NCBI GenBank assembly: GCA_002027195.1
Contig: MWJO01000013.1
Coordinates: 51,475 to 115,474 of the forward strand
Direction of reading: 5' to 3'
DNA: 64,000 nucleotides
Source of the DNA: Streptomyces sp. GKU 895
GTDB lineage: Bacteria; Actinomycetota; Actinomycetes; Streptomycetales; Streptomycetaceae
The notes beneath the pieces are model-generated. The model made no database searches, had not been told where the DNA came from, and saw nothing but the letters and a program-made list of their open reading frames with translations. Both the position numbers and the translations under genes were made by a program. Shown here one piece after another: positions 39,491-48,768 of the stretch (positions are counted from its first letter, which is position 1; every line of letters begins with the position of its first letter).

Positions 39491-40942
39491 ATGAACAAGA
39501 CGATCAGGCGCGCGTCGGTCTTCGCGCTGCTGCTGGTGTTCGCTCTGCTGCTGCGGGCGACCTGGGTGCAGTTCTACGAGGGCCAGGCGCTGGCGGACGA
39601 CAGCGACAACCGGCGGAACGCGATCGAGACGTACTCGTCGCCGCTGGGGAACATCATCGTGGCCGGCAAGTCGATCACCGGTTCCGCGAGGACGACAGGG
39701 AGCGACCTCAGGTACAAGCGCACGTACAAGGACGGCGAGCTGTACGCGGCGGTGACCGGCTACGCCTCGCAGGCGTACGCGCCGACCCAGCTGGAGGGCA
39801 TCTACGCCGACCTCCTCAACGGCTCGGACAGCCGGCTGAAGAGCGTCATGGACACGATCACCAACCAGCGCGCCGAGCCGGGCAACGTGGTCACCACGAT
39901 CGACCCGGCCGTGCAGAAGGCCGCCTATGACGCGCTCGGCGACAAGAAGGGGGCGGCCGTCGCGATCGACCCGAAGACCGGCCAGATCCTCGCGGTCGTG
40001 TCCACGCCGTCGTACGACCCGTCCTCGCTGACCGATGCCAACACCGCCGGATCGGCGTGGAAGAAGCTGAACAAGGACCCCGACAAACCGCTCACCAACC
40101 GCGCGCTGCGGCAGCCGGTGGCGCCGGGTTCGACGTTCAAGCTGGTCGTCGCGGCGGCGGCGCTGGAGGACGGCCTGTACTCGTCGGTGGACGAGCACAC
40201 CGACAGCCCCGACCCGTACACCCTGCCGGGCACGGTCACCAAGCTGGAGAACGAGAACAGGTCGGCGCCCTGCGAGAACGCCACGATCCGCACGGCGCTG
40301 CGCTACTCCTGCAACAACGTGTTCGCGAAGATGGCGCACGACCTCGGGCAGGACAAACTGCGGGCGATGGCGGAGAAGTTCGGCTTCAACGACAAGGAGC
40401 AGGACGTCCCCGTCCGCGCCTACACCAGCGTCTACCCCTCGGACATGAACGAGTCGTCCACGGCCCTCACCGGCATCGGCCAGTTCGACGTCACCGCGAC
40501 GCCGCTCCAGATGGCCATGGTCTCCGCGGCCATCGCCAACGGCGGCAAGCTGGTCTCGCCGCACATGGTCTCGCAGATCACCAACAGCGGCGGCGACGTG
40601 CTCAAGGACTACGACGACGACACGTCCACCGAGCAGATCATCAGCTCCGACACCGCCGAGCAGCTCCAGTCGGCGATGCGGACGGTCGTCGAGGACGGCA
40701 CGGGCACGAACGCGCAGATCGACGGCGTGACGGTGGGCGGCAAGACGGGCACGGCCCAGCACGGCGAGAACAACAGCGAGACGCCGTACGCCTGGTTCAC
40801 CTCGTACGCGAAGAGCGGGGACAAGGAGGTGGCGGTGGCGGTGCTGGTGGAGCAGTCGAACGCGGCCCGCTCGGAGGTGAGCGGCAACGGGCTGGCCGCC
40901 CCCGTGGCCAAGGCCATGATGGAGGCGGCCCTCGGGAAGTGA
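39491..40942 (+). CDS. Class B penicillin-binding protein (PbpA-type transpeptidase)
   Basis: 483-aa membrane-anchored peptidoglycan transpeptidase. One N-terminal membrane helix (SVFALLLVFALLLRATWVQF), a PBP dimerisation domain, and the transpeptidase domain with all three motifs: S214-T-F-K217 in PGSTFK, S273-C-N275 in YSCNNVFAK, and K418-T-G in GGKTGTAQHG. Closest to the PbpA proteins near FtsW/RodA in actinobacteria, but here it stands alone. Frame intact. Confidence 0.93.
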   Translation: MNKTIRRASVFALLLVFALLLRATWVQFYEGQALADDSDNRRNAIETYSSPLGNIIVAGKSITGSARTTGSDLRYKRTYKDGELYAAVTGYASQAYAPTQLEGIYADLLNGSDSRLKSVMDTITNQRAEPGNVVTTIDPAVQKAAYDALGDKKGAAVAIDPKTGQILAVVSTPSYDPSSLTDANTAGSAWKKLNKDPDKPLTNRALRQPVAPGSTFKLVVAAAALEDGLYSSVDEHTDSPDPYTLPGTVTKLENENRSAPCENATIRTALRYSCNNVFAKMAHDLGQDKLRAMAEKFGFNDKEQDVPVRAYTSVYPSDMNESSTALTGIGQFDVTATPLQMAMVSAAIANGGKLVSPHMVSQITNSGGDVLKDYDDDTSTEQIISSDTAEQLQSAMRTVVEDGTGTNAQIDGVTVGGKTGTAQHGENNSETPYAWFTSYAKSGDKEVAVAVLVEQSNAARSEVSGNGLAAPVAKAMMEAALGK

Positions 40943-40955
40943 GGCGTCCCGTCCG

Positions 40956-42413
40956 TTACTTGGCGCCGAGCAGCTGCTCGATCGGGTCGATGGCGAAGTA
41001 CACCAGGAACAGCGCCGAAACCCCCCACAGCAGCCAGTGGATCTCCTTCGCCTTCCCGAGCACCACCTTGATCACCACGTACGCCAGGAACCCGGCGCCG
41101 ATGCCGTTGGTGATCGAGTACGTGAACGGCATCACCGCGATCGTCAGGAACGCCGGGATCGCGATGTCGTACTTGTCCCAGTCGATGTTCTTGACCTGCG
41201 TCATCATCAGGAACCCGACGGCGACCAGCGCGGGCGCGGCGGCCTGGAGCGGCACGATGGTCAGCAGCGGGGTCAGGAACAGCGCGAGCCCGAACAGCCC
41301 GCCGGTGACCAGGTTCGAGAAGCCGGTGCGCGAACCCTCGCCCACGCCCGCCGCAGACTCGATGTAGGAGGTCGCGGAGGACGAGGACGCCGCGCCGCCC
41401 GCGACCGCCGCCGCCCCGTCGATGAGCAGCACGCGGCCGAGGTTCGGGACCTTGCCCTCCTCGTCCAGCAGCCCCGCCTCGGCGCTGATGCCGACGACCG
41501 TGCCCATGGTGTCGAAGAAGTCGGACAGCACGAGGGTGAAGATCAGCAGAACGACGGTGACGATGCCGACCCCCGCCGCGTCGAACGCGCCGAACAGGCT
41601 GAAGTGGCCGATCAGCCCGAAGTCGGGGGTGTCGACCAGCTTGTCGGGCCACTCCGGCGTGGTCAGCCCCCAGCTCTTCACGTCCGCGGCCGAGTTGATG
41701 ATCATCGCGAGGATCGTCATCGTCACGATGCTGATGAGGATCGCGCCCTTGACCTTGCGGGCGAGCAACCCGATGGTCAGCAGCACGCCGAGGCAGAAGA
41801 CCAGGATCGGCCACCCGGTGAGCGAGCCGGTACCGCCCAGCTGCACCGGGACCGTGGTGTTCGCGGCGTCCGGGATGCGGCTGACGAACCCGGCGTCGAC
41901 GAAGCCGATGAACGCGATGAAGAGGCCGATGCCGACGCTGATCGCCTGCTTGAGCGGCTGCGGGATCGCGTGCATCACCGCCTCACGCAGCCCGGTCACC
42001 ACCAGCACACAGATGAGCAGGCCCTCCAGGACGACCAGGCCCATCGCGTCGTCCCAGCTCATCAGCGGGGCGATCTGGAAGGCGACGACCGCGTTCAGCC
42101 CGAGTCCGGCGGCGAGCGCGAGCGGCAGGTTGCCGCCGACGCCCATGATGATCGTCATCACCGCGGCCACCAGGGCGGTGGCGGTGGTGAGTTGGACGGC
42201 GTCGAGATGGTGGCCGAACTTGTCCTGCGCGCTGCCCAGGATGATGGGGTTCAGGACAAGGATGTAGGCCATCGTGAAGAACGTGGCGAAACCGCCGCGT
42301 ATCTCCCGGCCGAAGGTGGACCCCCGCTCGGAGATCCTGAAGTACCGGTCGACGCCGTTCGCCGCCTGTGGTGGGGCGGTTGGCCGGTCGGCCGCCTTCT
42401 TCGTCTCGGACAT
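40956..42413 (-). CDS. NCS2 purine permease (AzgA/PbuG-like)
   Basis: 485-aa transporter with 12-14 hydrophobic segments. NCS2/AzgA features: GGFATFFTMAYILVLNPIIL near the start, VVAFQIAPLMSWDDAMGLV, LVLSDFFDTMGTVVGISAEAGLLDEEG (conserved) and SSSSATSYIESAAGVGEGSRTG. Predicted proton symporter of hypoxanthine/guanine/adenine. ATG with AAGGAG at eight bases. Convergent with the penicillin-binding protein gene. Confidence 0.93.
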   Translation of the reverse strand: MSETKKAADRPTAPPQAANGVDRYFRISERGSTFGREIRGGFATFFTMAYILVLNPIILGSAQDKFGHHLDAVQLTTATALVAAVMTIIMGVGGNLPLALAAGLGLNAVVAFQIAPLMSWDDAMGLVVLEGLLICVLVVTGLREAVMHAIPQPLKQAISVGIGLFIAFIGFVDAGFVSRIPDAANTTVPVQLGGTGSLTGWPILVFCLGVLLTIGLLARKVKGAILISIVTMTILAMIINSAADVKSWGLTTPEWPDKLVDTPDFGLIGHFSLFGAFDAAGVGIVTVVLLIFTLVLSDFFDTMGTVVGISAEAGLLDEEGKVPNLGRVLLIDGAAAVAGGAASSSSATSYIESAAGVGEGSRTGFSNLVTGGLFGLALFLTPLLTIVPLQAAAPALVAVGFLMMTQVKNIDWDKYDIAIPAFLTIAVMPFTYSITNGIGAGFLAYVVIKVVLGKAKEIHWLLWGVSALFLVYFAIDPIEQLLGAK

Positions 42414-42583
42414 GGCTGTGCTCCTTGTTGCCTGAATGAACGGTGCGCGGATGCCTGCTGGATTGTTCCCGCGTTGAACCCGTTTCAGGTTTTCCCCGTG
42501 TTACGGAATCGGGGCCGACCCGCCAGACCGTGTTCGAAGCCCCGTACGAACCAGGCTGTTGACCACTGCTACGCTTCCGGATC

Positions 42584-42605
42584 TCATCCGGGCACCCCCG
42601 GATGA
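42584..42605. promoter_or_regulatory. Inverted repeat upstream of the sigma-factor gene
   Basis: TCATCCGGG-CACC-CCCGGATGA, a perfect 9-bp stem 42 bases before the sigma-factor GTG. It could be an operator or a leader hairpin; no promoter elements could be assigned. Confidence 0.35.
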
Positions 42606-42646
42606 TCACACGTCCTTCACCCGGCAGGCACAGGGAGGTTCCGCCC

Positions 42647-43213
42647 GTGGGCACGGTCCTCGACGACGCGGCCTCCGCGGAGTTCCATGCCTTCTTCGAA
42701 CGCCACTACGCCGAACTGTCGCGTCTCGCGCATCTGCTGACCGGGGAATCGGACGCCGCCGACGACCTGGCGGCGGACGCGCTGCTCGCGCTCTGGCACC
42801 GCTGGGACCGGGTGCGCGCCGCCGACCAGCCGGTGGCCTACGCCCGTGGCGTCGTCGCCAATCTGGCCCGCACCCGCATCCGCAGCACCGTACGGGAGCG
42901 GCGGCGGATCGCCCTGTTCTGGTCGCAGCGCGAGGAACAGACCGAGAACCCGGACATAGCGGGAATCGTGGACGTCCAGGACGCGTTGCGCCGGCTCCCG
43001 TTCCGCAAACGGGCCTGTGTGGTGCTCCGGCACGCGTTCGACCTGTCGGAGAAGGACACCGCTCTCGCCCTCGGTATTACCGTGGGTACGGTCAAGTCCC
43101 AGACGTCCAAGGGCATGGCCGAGCTCCAGCGGCTGCTCGGCTCCGCGGGCGTACCCCGGAAGGTGCACGTGGCGATGGCGCGCGGCGGCGAGAACGCAGG
43201 ACGGAACCGATGA
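42647..43213 (+). CDS. SigE-like ECF sigma factor
   Basis: About 188 aa from the GTG at 42647, preceded by GGGAGG; an ATG 45 bases upstream is the alternative. Region 2: FHAFFERHYAELSRLAHLLTG-DAADDLAADALLALWHRWDRV; region 4: LRRLPFRKRACVVLRHAFDLSEKDTALALGITVGTVKSQTSKGM. This is the Streptomyces SigE-family pattern. The next gene overlaps its stop and encodes a membrane-anchored protein, which may be its regulator. Confidence 0.92.
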   Translation: MGTVLDDAASAEFHAFFERHYAELSRLAHLLTGESDAADDLAADALLALWHRWDRVRAADQPVAYARGVVANLARTRIRSTVRERRRIALFWSQREEQTENPDIAGIVDVQDALRRLPFRKRACVVLRHAFDLSEKDTALALGITVGTVKSQTSKGMAELQRLLGSAGVPRKVHVAMARGGENAGRNR

Positions 43214-44049
43214 GGCGGCAGGACGTGCCTGACGAGGTGCGCGCCCGGCTGCACGAGGCCGCCGGGCAGCACGAGCCTGACCGGGCCCGCATCCTGGCAC
43301 GGCTCGAGCGCGGCATGGCCGAACAGACGCGCCCCGACCACCGGGTGACCCGGCCGCCGGTGTTCGGCTGGGTGCGGGTGGTCTCCGCGACGGCCGCGGT
43401 GGCCTGCGTGCTCGGCCTCGGCGGTTACGCGGTCGCCTCGGCCGTCAAGGACGACGCCCCGGAGCAGACGGTCGCGACCACGGCGACGGCCGAACCGTCC
43501 CCGGACGCGATCAGCCGGGCACCGATCCATCCTTCGGCCCCGCAACCGGGCGAGACGCCGAGGACCGAGAAGCCGCGCGCCACCCCCTCCGCGAAGGCGC
43601 CCTCCGCGACCGCCACCGCGAAGCCGCCGGTCACCGCTCCCGGCGAGGTGGACGGCCCTCTGCGGTCGGACGGTTCGGTCGACCCGCACAGCAACGACTT
43701 CTGGGCGCAGAGCAACCTCACCCTGAAGACCTCCGAGGAGCTGACCACGCTCACCGTGCGGTTGAAGATCGCGCAGACCGGCGGGGTGACCTCGACGGGC
43801 GCCTGGCGCTCGCTGCCGGAGGACGACTTCACCCTCACCATCGAGGACAAGGACGGCTTCCTCGTATACAACTGGACGCTCAAGGAGGGCCGCAGGGTCC
43901 CCGCGGGCGAGTGGGTGTTCGCGGGCCAGTACAACCACGAGCGCGGCGGCCGGAACGCGGCCGGCGACCGCTACACGGCGACCGGCGCGGCGGGCGGCGA
44001 ACAGCTCGCGGTGCAGGGCGGCTTCACGGCGGACGACGGCGACTCGTAG
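43210..44049 (+). CDS. Membrane-anchored sigma-factor partner (putative anti-sigma-like protein)
   Basis: 279 aa, intact. A short cytoplasmic N-terminus (about 55 residues, VRARLHEAAGQHEPDRARILARLERGM), one membrane helix (about 57-79, VVSATAAVACVLGLGGYAVASAV), a Pro/Ala/Thr-rich stalk (about 80-145) and an extracytoplasmic domain of about 130 residues (SNDFWAQSNLTLKTSEELTTLTV..., ending with TGAAGGEQLAVQGGF). ATGA overlap with the sigma gene. The layout suits a sensor that holds the sigma factor at the membrane, but no ZAS Cys/His motif or other known anti-sigma domain is seen, so this is inference. Confidence 0.75.
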   Translation: MRRQDVPDEVRARLHEAAGQHEPDRARILARLERGMAEQTRPDHRVTRPPVFGWVRVVSATAAVACVLGLGGYAVASAVKDDAPEQTVATTATAEPSPDAISRAPIHPSAPQPGETPRTEKPRATPSAKAPSATATAKPPVTAPGEVDGPLRSDGSVDPHSNDFWAQSNLTLKTSEELTTLTVRLKIAQTGGVTSTGAWRSLPEDDFTLTIEDKDGFLVYNWTLKEGRRVPAGEWVFAGQYNHERGGRNAAGDRYTATGAAGGEQLAVQGGFTADDGDS

Positions 44050-44258
44050 GCCCCGTGCGGGGGGTTCAGGAAAAAATCCGAACACGCGGCAACCTTTTCG
44101 CCATCCGCGGCGACCAGGAGACGCAAGGATCATCTGATTCGTGCAGAGAGAACAACCATCCGGTCGCTTTCAACGTCAAAAACAGTACACAGACCTGCTG
44201 ACCTGAGCCCCCCTCGGTCAGCAGCCGCCGGCAGAGCCCCCCTCGGCCGGCGACGAGG

Positions 44259-44290
44259 ACGCCCCCGTCAGTGACGACTGACGGGGGCGT
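44259..44290. terminator. Bidirectional terminator between convergent genes
   Basis: Perfect 14-bp stem (44259-44272 with 44277-44290), GACG loop, followed by TTTCC on the plus strand. Lies just past the end of the acid phosphatase gene (minus strand) and 210 bases after the sigma-partner gene. The rest of 44050-44258 shows no gene. Confidence 0.8.
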
Positions 44291-44304
44291 TTCCGATCGA
44301 GGGA

Positions 44305-45102
44305 CTAGCTGACGAAGTACGTCGGGTTCGGCAGCTTGTAGGTGCGGTCGGCGTAGCCGCCGTCCAGGTCCGAGTACTGGTCGCCGAAGTTGGCGATGAT
44401 CTCGTACCCGAGGTCGTCCTCGATGTGCTTGCGGGTGCCGCCCTTGTACTGGACGGTCGTGCAGGTCCAGGTGCCCGGCGTGGCGCAGGCGCTCAGATAG
44501 GCCGGCGGGTTCGCCTTGTCCTTGAGGAACATGTGGTCGGCGTCGAGGTTCACATCGGCGCCGATCTTCTTCAGGTTCGCGACGGCGGCGTTGCGCTGCG
44601 CCTCGCTCAGACCCGAGTTGTAGAAGACCTCGACGCCCTTGGACTCGGCGTACTGGACCAGCTCGGCGCTGCCGAAGACACCCGGGCGGTCGGCCTTGTT
44701 CACGTAGTCGGCCCAAGTGGCCGAGTTGTACGTGTAGTTGTAGCGCTTCTCGTAGTCGAGGCTGAGCAGCAGCGTGTCGTCGATGTCGAAGACGACCGCG
44801 GGCTTCTCGCCCTTGTGGTGGGCCTTGCGGGCCGCCTGGTCTATGTACTTTCGGGCGGCCTTGTCGAGGACTGCGAGGTCCTTGGCGTACTGACTGTCCG
44901 GGGACGCCTGGTAGACACCGCTCGCGTCCGGCGTGGTGCCGTAGTAGGTGTCGATGTCCTTGACCAGGAGCCCGATGTTGTAGGGCTCGTGGGTGCTGTT
45001 CGCCGTCGACTGGCCGGCGGTGGCCGCACCGGCGCCGTAGAGGCCGGCGCCGGCGACGGCAAACGCGGCGGCGATGGCCGCGATACGCAGTGGCTTATGC
45101 AT
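44305..45102 (-). CDS. Secreted HAD-family acid phosphatase
   Basis: 265-aa protein with a signal peptide (about 1-30) and the HAD subfamily IIIB acid phosphatase fold. Nucleophile motif FDIDDTLL (Asp106/Asp108), ADYVNKADRPGVFGSAELVQYAESKGVEVFYNSG (motif II) and NFGDQYSDLDGGYAD (motif III/IV acidic cluster). Exported, releasing phosphate from organic esters. Confidence 0.9.
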   Translation of the reverse strand: MHKPLRIAAIAAAFAVAGAGLYGAGAATAGQSTANSTHEPYNIGLLVKDIDTYYGTTPDASGVYQASPDSQYAKDLAVLDKAARKYIDQAARKAHHKGEKPAVVFDIDDTLLLSLDYEKRYNYTYNSATWADYVNKADRPGVFGSAELVQYAESKGVEVFYNSGLSEAQRNAAVANLKKIGADVNLDADHMFLKDKANPPAYLSACATPGTWTCTTVQYKGGTRKHIEDDLGYEIIANFGDQYSDLDGGYADRTYKLPNPTYFVS

Positions 45103-45210
45103 GACAGAGTTCTACGCGCGTCACCGCGGCGGGCGCGAGACCCGTTGCCCGATCGATACCTCCTGCACAGGCAAAAAACGGGTCAAGCGCCCCGGTCGTG
45201 GGCAAGGCCG

Positions 45211-46323
45211 TCAGTTCATGGTGGCGCCGATGGTCGTCGAGCCGGTCGTGAGGAACGTCGTCGCGGGCAGGGTGCCGCTGGAGCTGCGGGCGTTGTACGT
45301 CGTCGACGCGTCCGTCGAGCGGAAGGACGGGGTCGGGATCCCGGAGTCCCAGTTGTTGCCGGCCGAGGTGACGGAGGAGCCCTTGGTGACCAGGCCGCTG
45401 CCGTTGCCGACCGCGAGGTTCTTGCCGAGTTTGGCGGAGCCGGTGGCGAAGTAGTAGCCCCACTTGCCGTTGGCGTAGGCGGTGGTGCGGTTGATGACGA
45501 TCGCGCCGGTGTTGGAGTTCTCGGTGAAGCCGTTGCCGGCGTTGCCCCACGCGGCCGAGTTGTTGACGACGTGCGCGACGACCTCGCCGTCGCCGCCCAG
45601 CTTGTAGCCGTTGCCGTCGCCGGCGAACGCGGAGTCGGACCAGCGGTTGACGCCGTTGCCGAAGGACCAGGTGTGCTCGATGGTGACGGGCGAGGAGAAG
45701 GACCAGAAGTCGATGCCGTCGTCGCTGTTGTTGTAGAGACGGGCGCCGGTGATCAGGTTGCCGGTGCCCGAGCCGAACTTCACGGCGACCCCGTCGGCGT
45801 TCTCGCCGTGGTTCGCGGCGTCGTAGTTGCCGTAGGAGTCGATGTTCCTGACGGTGTTGTTCACCGTGCCGTCGCCGGTGAGCGTGAAGCCGGAGTCGCC
45901 GCCGTTGATGGTCTTGATGTTGTTCCAGTTGGTGCCGGTGCAGGACTGGCAGACGACCGCGCTGTCCGGGGAGTTCTGGAAGGTGATGTTCGAGACGTTC
46001 CAGTAGTCCGCGGTGAGCTTGAGGATCCAGGAGCCGGACGGCAGCGAGGACCCGTCGATCTTCACGGTCTCGCTGCCGTACGCGGTGAGCTGGATCGGGC
46101 TCGACGCCGTGCCGTTGGCCGTGGACTGGAGGGTGGCGGTCGGGTGGTAGGTGCCGCCGCGGACCTGGATGACGGTGCCGGCGGTGGCGTTCTTGAGGGC
46201 GTTGGACAGGTCGGTGGAGTTGGCGACGACGACCGTCGCGGCCTGTGCCTGGGCGGGGAGGACGGCGATGCCGGAGCCGAGGGCGAGGGCGGCCGTCGCG
46301 AGGAGGGCGGTACGACGAGACAT
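45211..46323 (-). CDS. Secreted pectate lyase, PL9-like right-handed beta-helix
   Basis: 370 aa with a signal peptide ending AQAQAA. The mature protein is a right-handed beta-helix of the polysaccharide lyase 9 type: IQVRGGTYHPTATLQ, repeated N-rich rungs, HGENADGVAVKFGSGTGN and NNSDDGIDFWSFSSPV, which carry the acidic calcium ligands, and NGYKLGGDGEVVAHVVNNSAAWGNAGNGF. Cleaves polygalacturonate by beta-elimination. GAAAGGAC precedes the ATG. First-in-line of the pectin genes on the 3' side of the block. Confidence 0.9.
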   Translation of the reverse strand: MSRRTALLATAALALGSGIAVLPAQAQAATVVVANSTDLSNALKNATAGTVIQVRGGTYHPTATLQSTANGTASSPIQLTAYGSETVKIDGSSLPSGSWILKLTADYWNVSNITFQNSPDSAVVCQSCTGTNWNNIKTINGGDSGFTLTGDGTVNNTVRNIDSYGNYDAANHGENADGVAVKFGSGTGNLITGARLYNNSDDGIDFWSFSSPVTIEHTWSFGNGVNRWSDSAFAGDGNGYKLGGDGEVVAHVVNNSAAWGNAGNGFTENSNTGAIVINRTTAYANGKWGYYFATGSAKLGKNLAVGNGSGLVTKGSSVTSAGNNWDSGIPTPSFRSTDASTTYNARSSSGTLPATTFLTTGSTTIGATMN

Positions 46324-46368
46324 GGGGTGCGGGTCCTTTCGTCGTGCGGTGGGGGAAGGGGGTTTCTC

Positions 46369-47397
46369 TCAGGAGAGGCCGTACGGCCTCCAGTCGCCGA
46401 GGTAGGTCGCCCTGGTGTGCGCCGAGGCTTCCTCGGCGGTGAGTTGGGGCCTGTTCTCCGGGACCGTGATCAGCGCGCCCGGGCCGGAGTTGCGGTACTC
46501 CCGGAAGCGCATGGTCTGCCAGGGGTACTGCTCCCGCATGTCGGTGTACGGGGCGACCGGGTCGATGCCGGGTCCGATGCGGGTGTCCCGGACGACGAGG
46601 GACGGCCAGGCGGTCGTCTCGTACGACGGCACCCAGGGTCGCGCGAGCTTGTACGCCGCGTTCTCGGCCCCGGAGGTGATGCGGGAGCGGACGGCGAGGA
46701 TGCCGTACGGGTTGGCGCGGGCGGTGGAGGGGGCGAAGACCATGCCCTTCGGGGTGAAGGTGACGTCCCGTTGCAGGGTGTGGAAGTGGCAGTCGTCGAA
46801 GACGGCGGTGGCGCGGCCGAAGACGAAGTCGACGTCGCCTTCGAGGTGGCAGCGGTGGAAGTACTGCCGGTCGAAGGAGGTCAGCGCGGTCGTCTCGACG
46901 AAGAGGGTGTCCTGGTGGGCGAGGAGCCGGACGTTCTCGAAGTGGGTGCGGTCGCCGTAGGTGCAGGCCGCCACCGCCTGGGTGCCGGTGATCTCGGGGT
47001 GGTCGGCGCGCAGCCAGTCGTTGGCGAGGGTGAGGTCGCGGACGGTCAGGCCGGGGGCCGCCGAAGTGAAGGTGGCGGAGCCCGCGGTGCCGTAGGTCGT
47101 CCCGTCGGGCTTCTTCGTGCCGTTGGCGTTGTCGTACACGATGACGGTGTCGCGCGGGTCGCGGGAAGCGCCGCGGATCGTCAACTCGGCCTTGTCGGCA
47201 AGCACGTTGACGACCTCGCGATACGTCCCCGGGTGCACGAGGACCGTCCAGCCGGGCCCGGCCACCGCGTCCACGGCGGCCTGGACGGAGTCGCCGGGCC
47301 GGACGTGCAGGACACGGCGGCCGGTGGCGAGGGCGTCCGCGGGGCCCACGGCCAGGAAGCTCGCCGTCAGGCCCGTCAGCAGGGTGCGTCGGCGCAT
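46369..47397 (-). CDS. Pectinesterase (CE8)
   Basis: 342-aa secreted methylesterase, intact. Signal peptide RRRTLLTGLTASFLAVGPADA. CE8 motifs: GTYREVVNV, GTQAVA with the oxyanion-hole Gln, FVETTALTSFDRQYFHRCHLEGDVDFVFGRATAVFDDCHF with the two catalytic Asp residues, and YKLARPWVPS with the conserved Arg/Trp. Starts one base after the stop of the next pectinesterase gene, so the two are one transcript, probably tandem duplicates that have diverged. Confidence 0.92.
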   Translation of the reverse strand: MRRRTLLTGLTASFLAVGPADALATGRRVLHVRPGDSVQAAVDAVAGPGWTVLVHPGTYREVVNVLADKAELTIRGASRDPRDTVIVYDNANGTKKPDGTTYGTAGSATFTSAAPGLTVRDLTLANDWLRADHPEITGTQAVAACTYGDRTHFENVRLLAHQDTLFVETTALTSFDRQYFHRCHLEGDVDFVFGRATAVFDDCHFHTLQRDVTFTPKGMVFAPSTARANPYGILAVRSRITSGAENAAYKLARPWVPSYETTAWPSLVVRDTRIGPGIDPVAPYTDMREQYPWQTMRFREYRNSGPGALITVPENRPQLTAEEASAHTRATYLGDWRPYGLS

Positions 47398-47398
47398 G

Positions 47399-48525
47399 TC
47401 AGCACACCTCCTGCCACGGCCGCCAGTCACCGAGGTAGGCCTCGCGGGTCGCCGACTCGGCCTGCTCGTGAGTGAGTTGGGGGCGGTTCTCGGGGACGGT
47501 GATCTCGGCACCGGGACCGTAGTTGCGGTACTCGGCGAAGCGCTGGTTCTGCCACGGGTAGGAGGCGGACATGTTCGTGTACGGCGCGACCGCGTCGATG
47601 CCCGCGCCGAGGTGGGTGTTCCGCACGGTGAGGCTGGGCCGGGCGGTGGTGTCGGAGCTCGGCACCCAGGGGCGGGCCAGCTTGTAGGCGGCGTCCGGGG
47701 CCTCGCTGCTGATGCGGCTGCGCGTGACCAGGAAGCCGCGCGGGTTGGCGCCGGCCGTGGAGGGCGCGAAGACGAAGCCGTACGGGGCCGCGGCCAGGTC
47801 GGTGCGGTCCAGGGTGCGGAAGTGGCAGTGCTCGTAGACCGCGGTGGCCCGGCCGAAGACGAAGTCGACGTCGCCCTCGGTGTAGCAGTGGGAGAAGTAC
47901 TGGCGGGCGAAGGCGGTCAGGGCGAGGGAGTCGGCGTACAGGGTGTCCTGGTGGCCGAGGAAGCGGCAGTGGTGGAAGGCGGAGCGGTCGCCCATGACCT
48001 TGAGGGCGACGGCCTGGGTGCCGGTGATGTCGGGGTGGTCGGCGCGCAGCCAGTCGTTGGCGAAGGTGATCCAGCGGGCGGTGAAACCGTCGGCCCTGAG
48101 GGTGGTGGTGGCCGAGCCGGTGGTGCCGTACGTTCCCGAGCCGTCGGGCTTCGGGGTGCCGGCCGCGTGGTCGTGGACGATGACGACGTCCCGGGGATCC
48201 TCCGAGGCGCCGATCCAGGTGGCCTCGGTGCGGGTGGCGTCGAGGCTGACGGTCTCCCGGTAGACGCCCGGTGCTATGACCAGGGTCCAGCCGCTGCCGG
48301 CGGTGGCGTCGACGGCGGCCTGGACGGTGGTGTGGTCGCCGCGGCCCCGGGTGTCGACGTAGAGCGTGTTCGGGTCAGACGCCTGACCGGGGAGCCGAAG
48401 CGGCCGAAGGGCCGGGGGGCCGCGAGGGCCGGGGTGTGGGCGAGGGCGAGGGCGGCGGCCGCGCCGGTGCCGGCCGTCAGGAATCCCCTTCTGGACAAGG
48501 GGAGTTGAGGGTGGGGCGAGGACAT
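47399..48525 (-). CDS. Pectinesterase (CE8), Tat-type signal (one frameshift)
   Basis: ATG at 48525 with AAGGAG at eight bases opens a twin-arginine signal (SRRGFLTAGTGAAAALALAHTPALA). The frame is lost near 48380; the alternative frame then runs without a start codon as SDPNTLYVDTRGRGDHTTVQAAVDA... through the CE8 motifs (FADSLA-type segment ADSLALTAFARQYFSHCYTEGDVDFVFGR, YKLARPWVPSS) to the stop at 47399. The joined protein is about 375 aa. A one-base deletion in CAGGCGTCTGAC explains the break. Removes methyl groups from pectin ahead of the pectate lyases. Confidence 0.88.
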
Positions 48526-48654
48526 GCGGGGGCTCCTTGGGAGTGCGGCGTCGGCAGGGGTTTCCTCGCGTGCGGGTGCCGGGGCGGACGCGCTCGGGGT
48601 GTGAGCACGACGCGGTCCGCCCGGCCGATCAGGTGGCGGGCGCGGGCAGGCGCG

Positions 48655-48768
48655 GCCGACACGCGTCCGCCGGGCGGGCACGAGCGGCTGCCGCCGACAC
48701 GCGTCCGTCGGGCGGCCATCAGCAGCTGTCGCCGACACCCGCACACCGGGCAGGCGTCAGCAGGCGTT
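48655..48768. repeat. Three tandem 38-bp imperfect direct repeats
   Basis: Units 48655-48692, 48693-48730 and 48731-48768 each begin GCCGACAC. The first two are 30 or more of 38 identical in their left two-thirds; the third is more divergent and contains the stop codon of the PL1 pectate lyase. They lie in the 231-base gap between that gene and the downstream pectinesterase. No gene or promoter was seen in the rest of the gap. Confidence 0.7.

Noticed and set aside
42557..42575. TTGACC...TACGCT as promoter of the sigma gene
   Set aside because: Only five bases separate the two hexamers, far too few for a -35/-10 pair.
44425..47475. 1016-codon plus-strand frame through the pectin genes
   Set aside because: Gly/Val-rich shadow of secreted-enzyme genes that have signal peptides and catalytic motifs on the other strand.
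48655..48768. CRISPR-like array
   Set aside because: The 38-bp units abut with no spacers and no cas genes are nearby.
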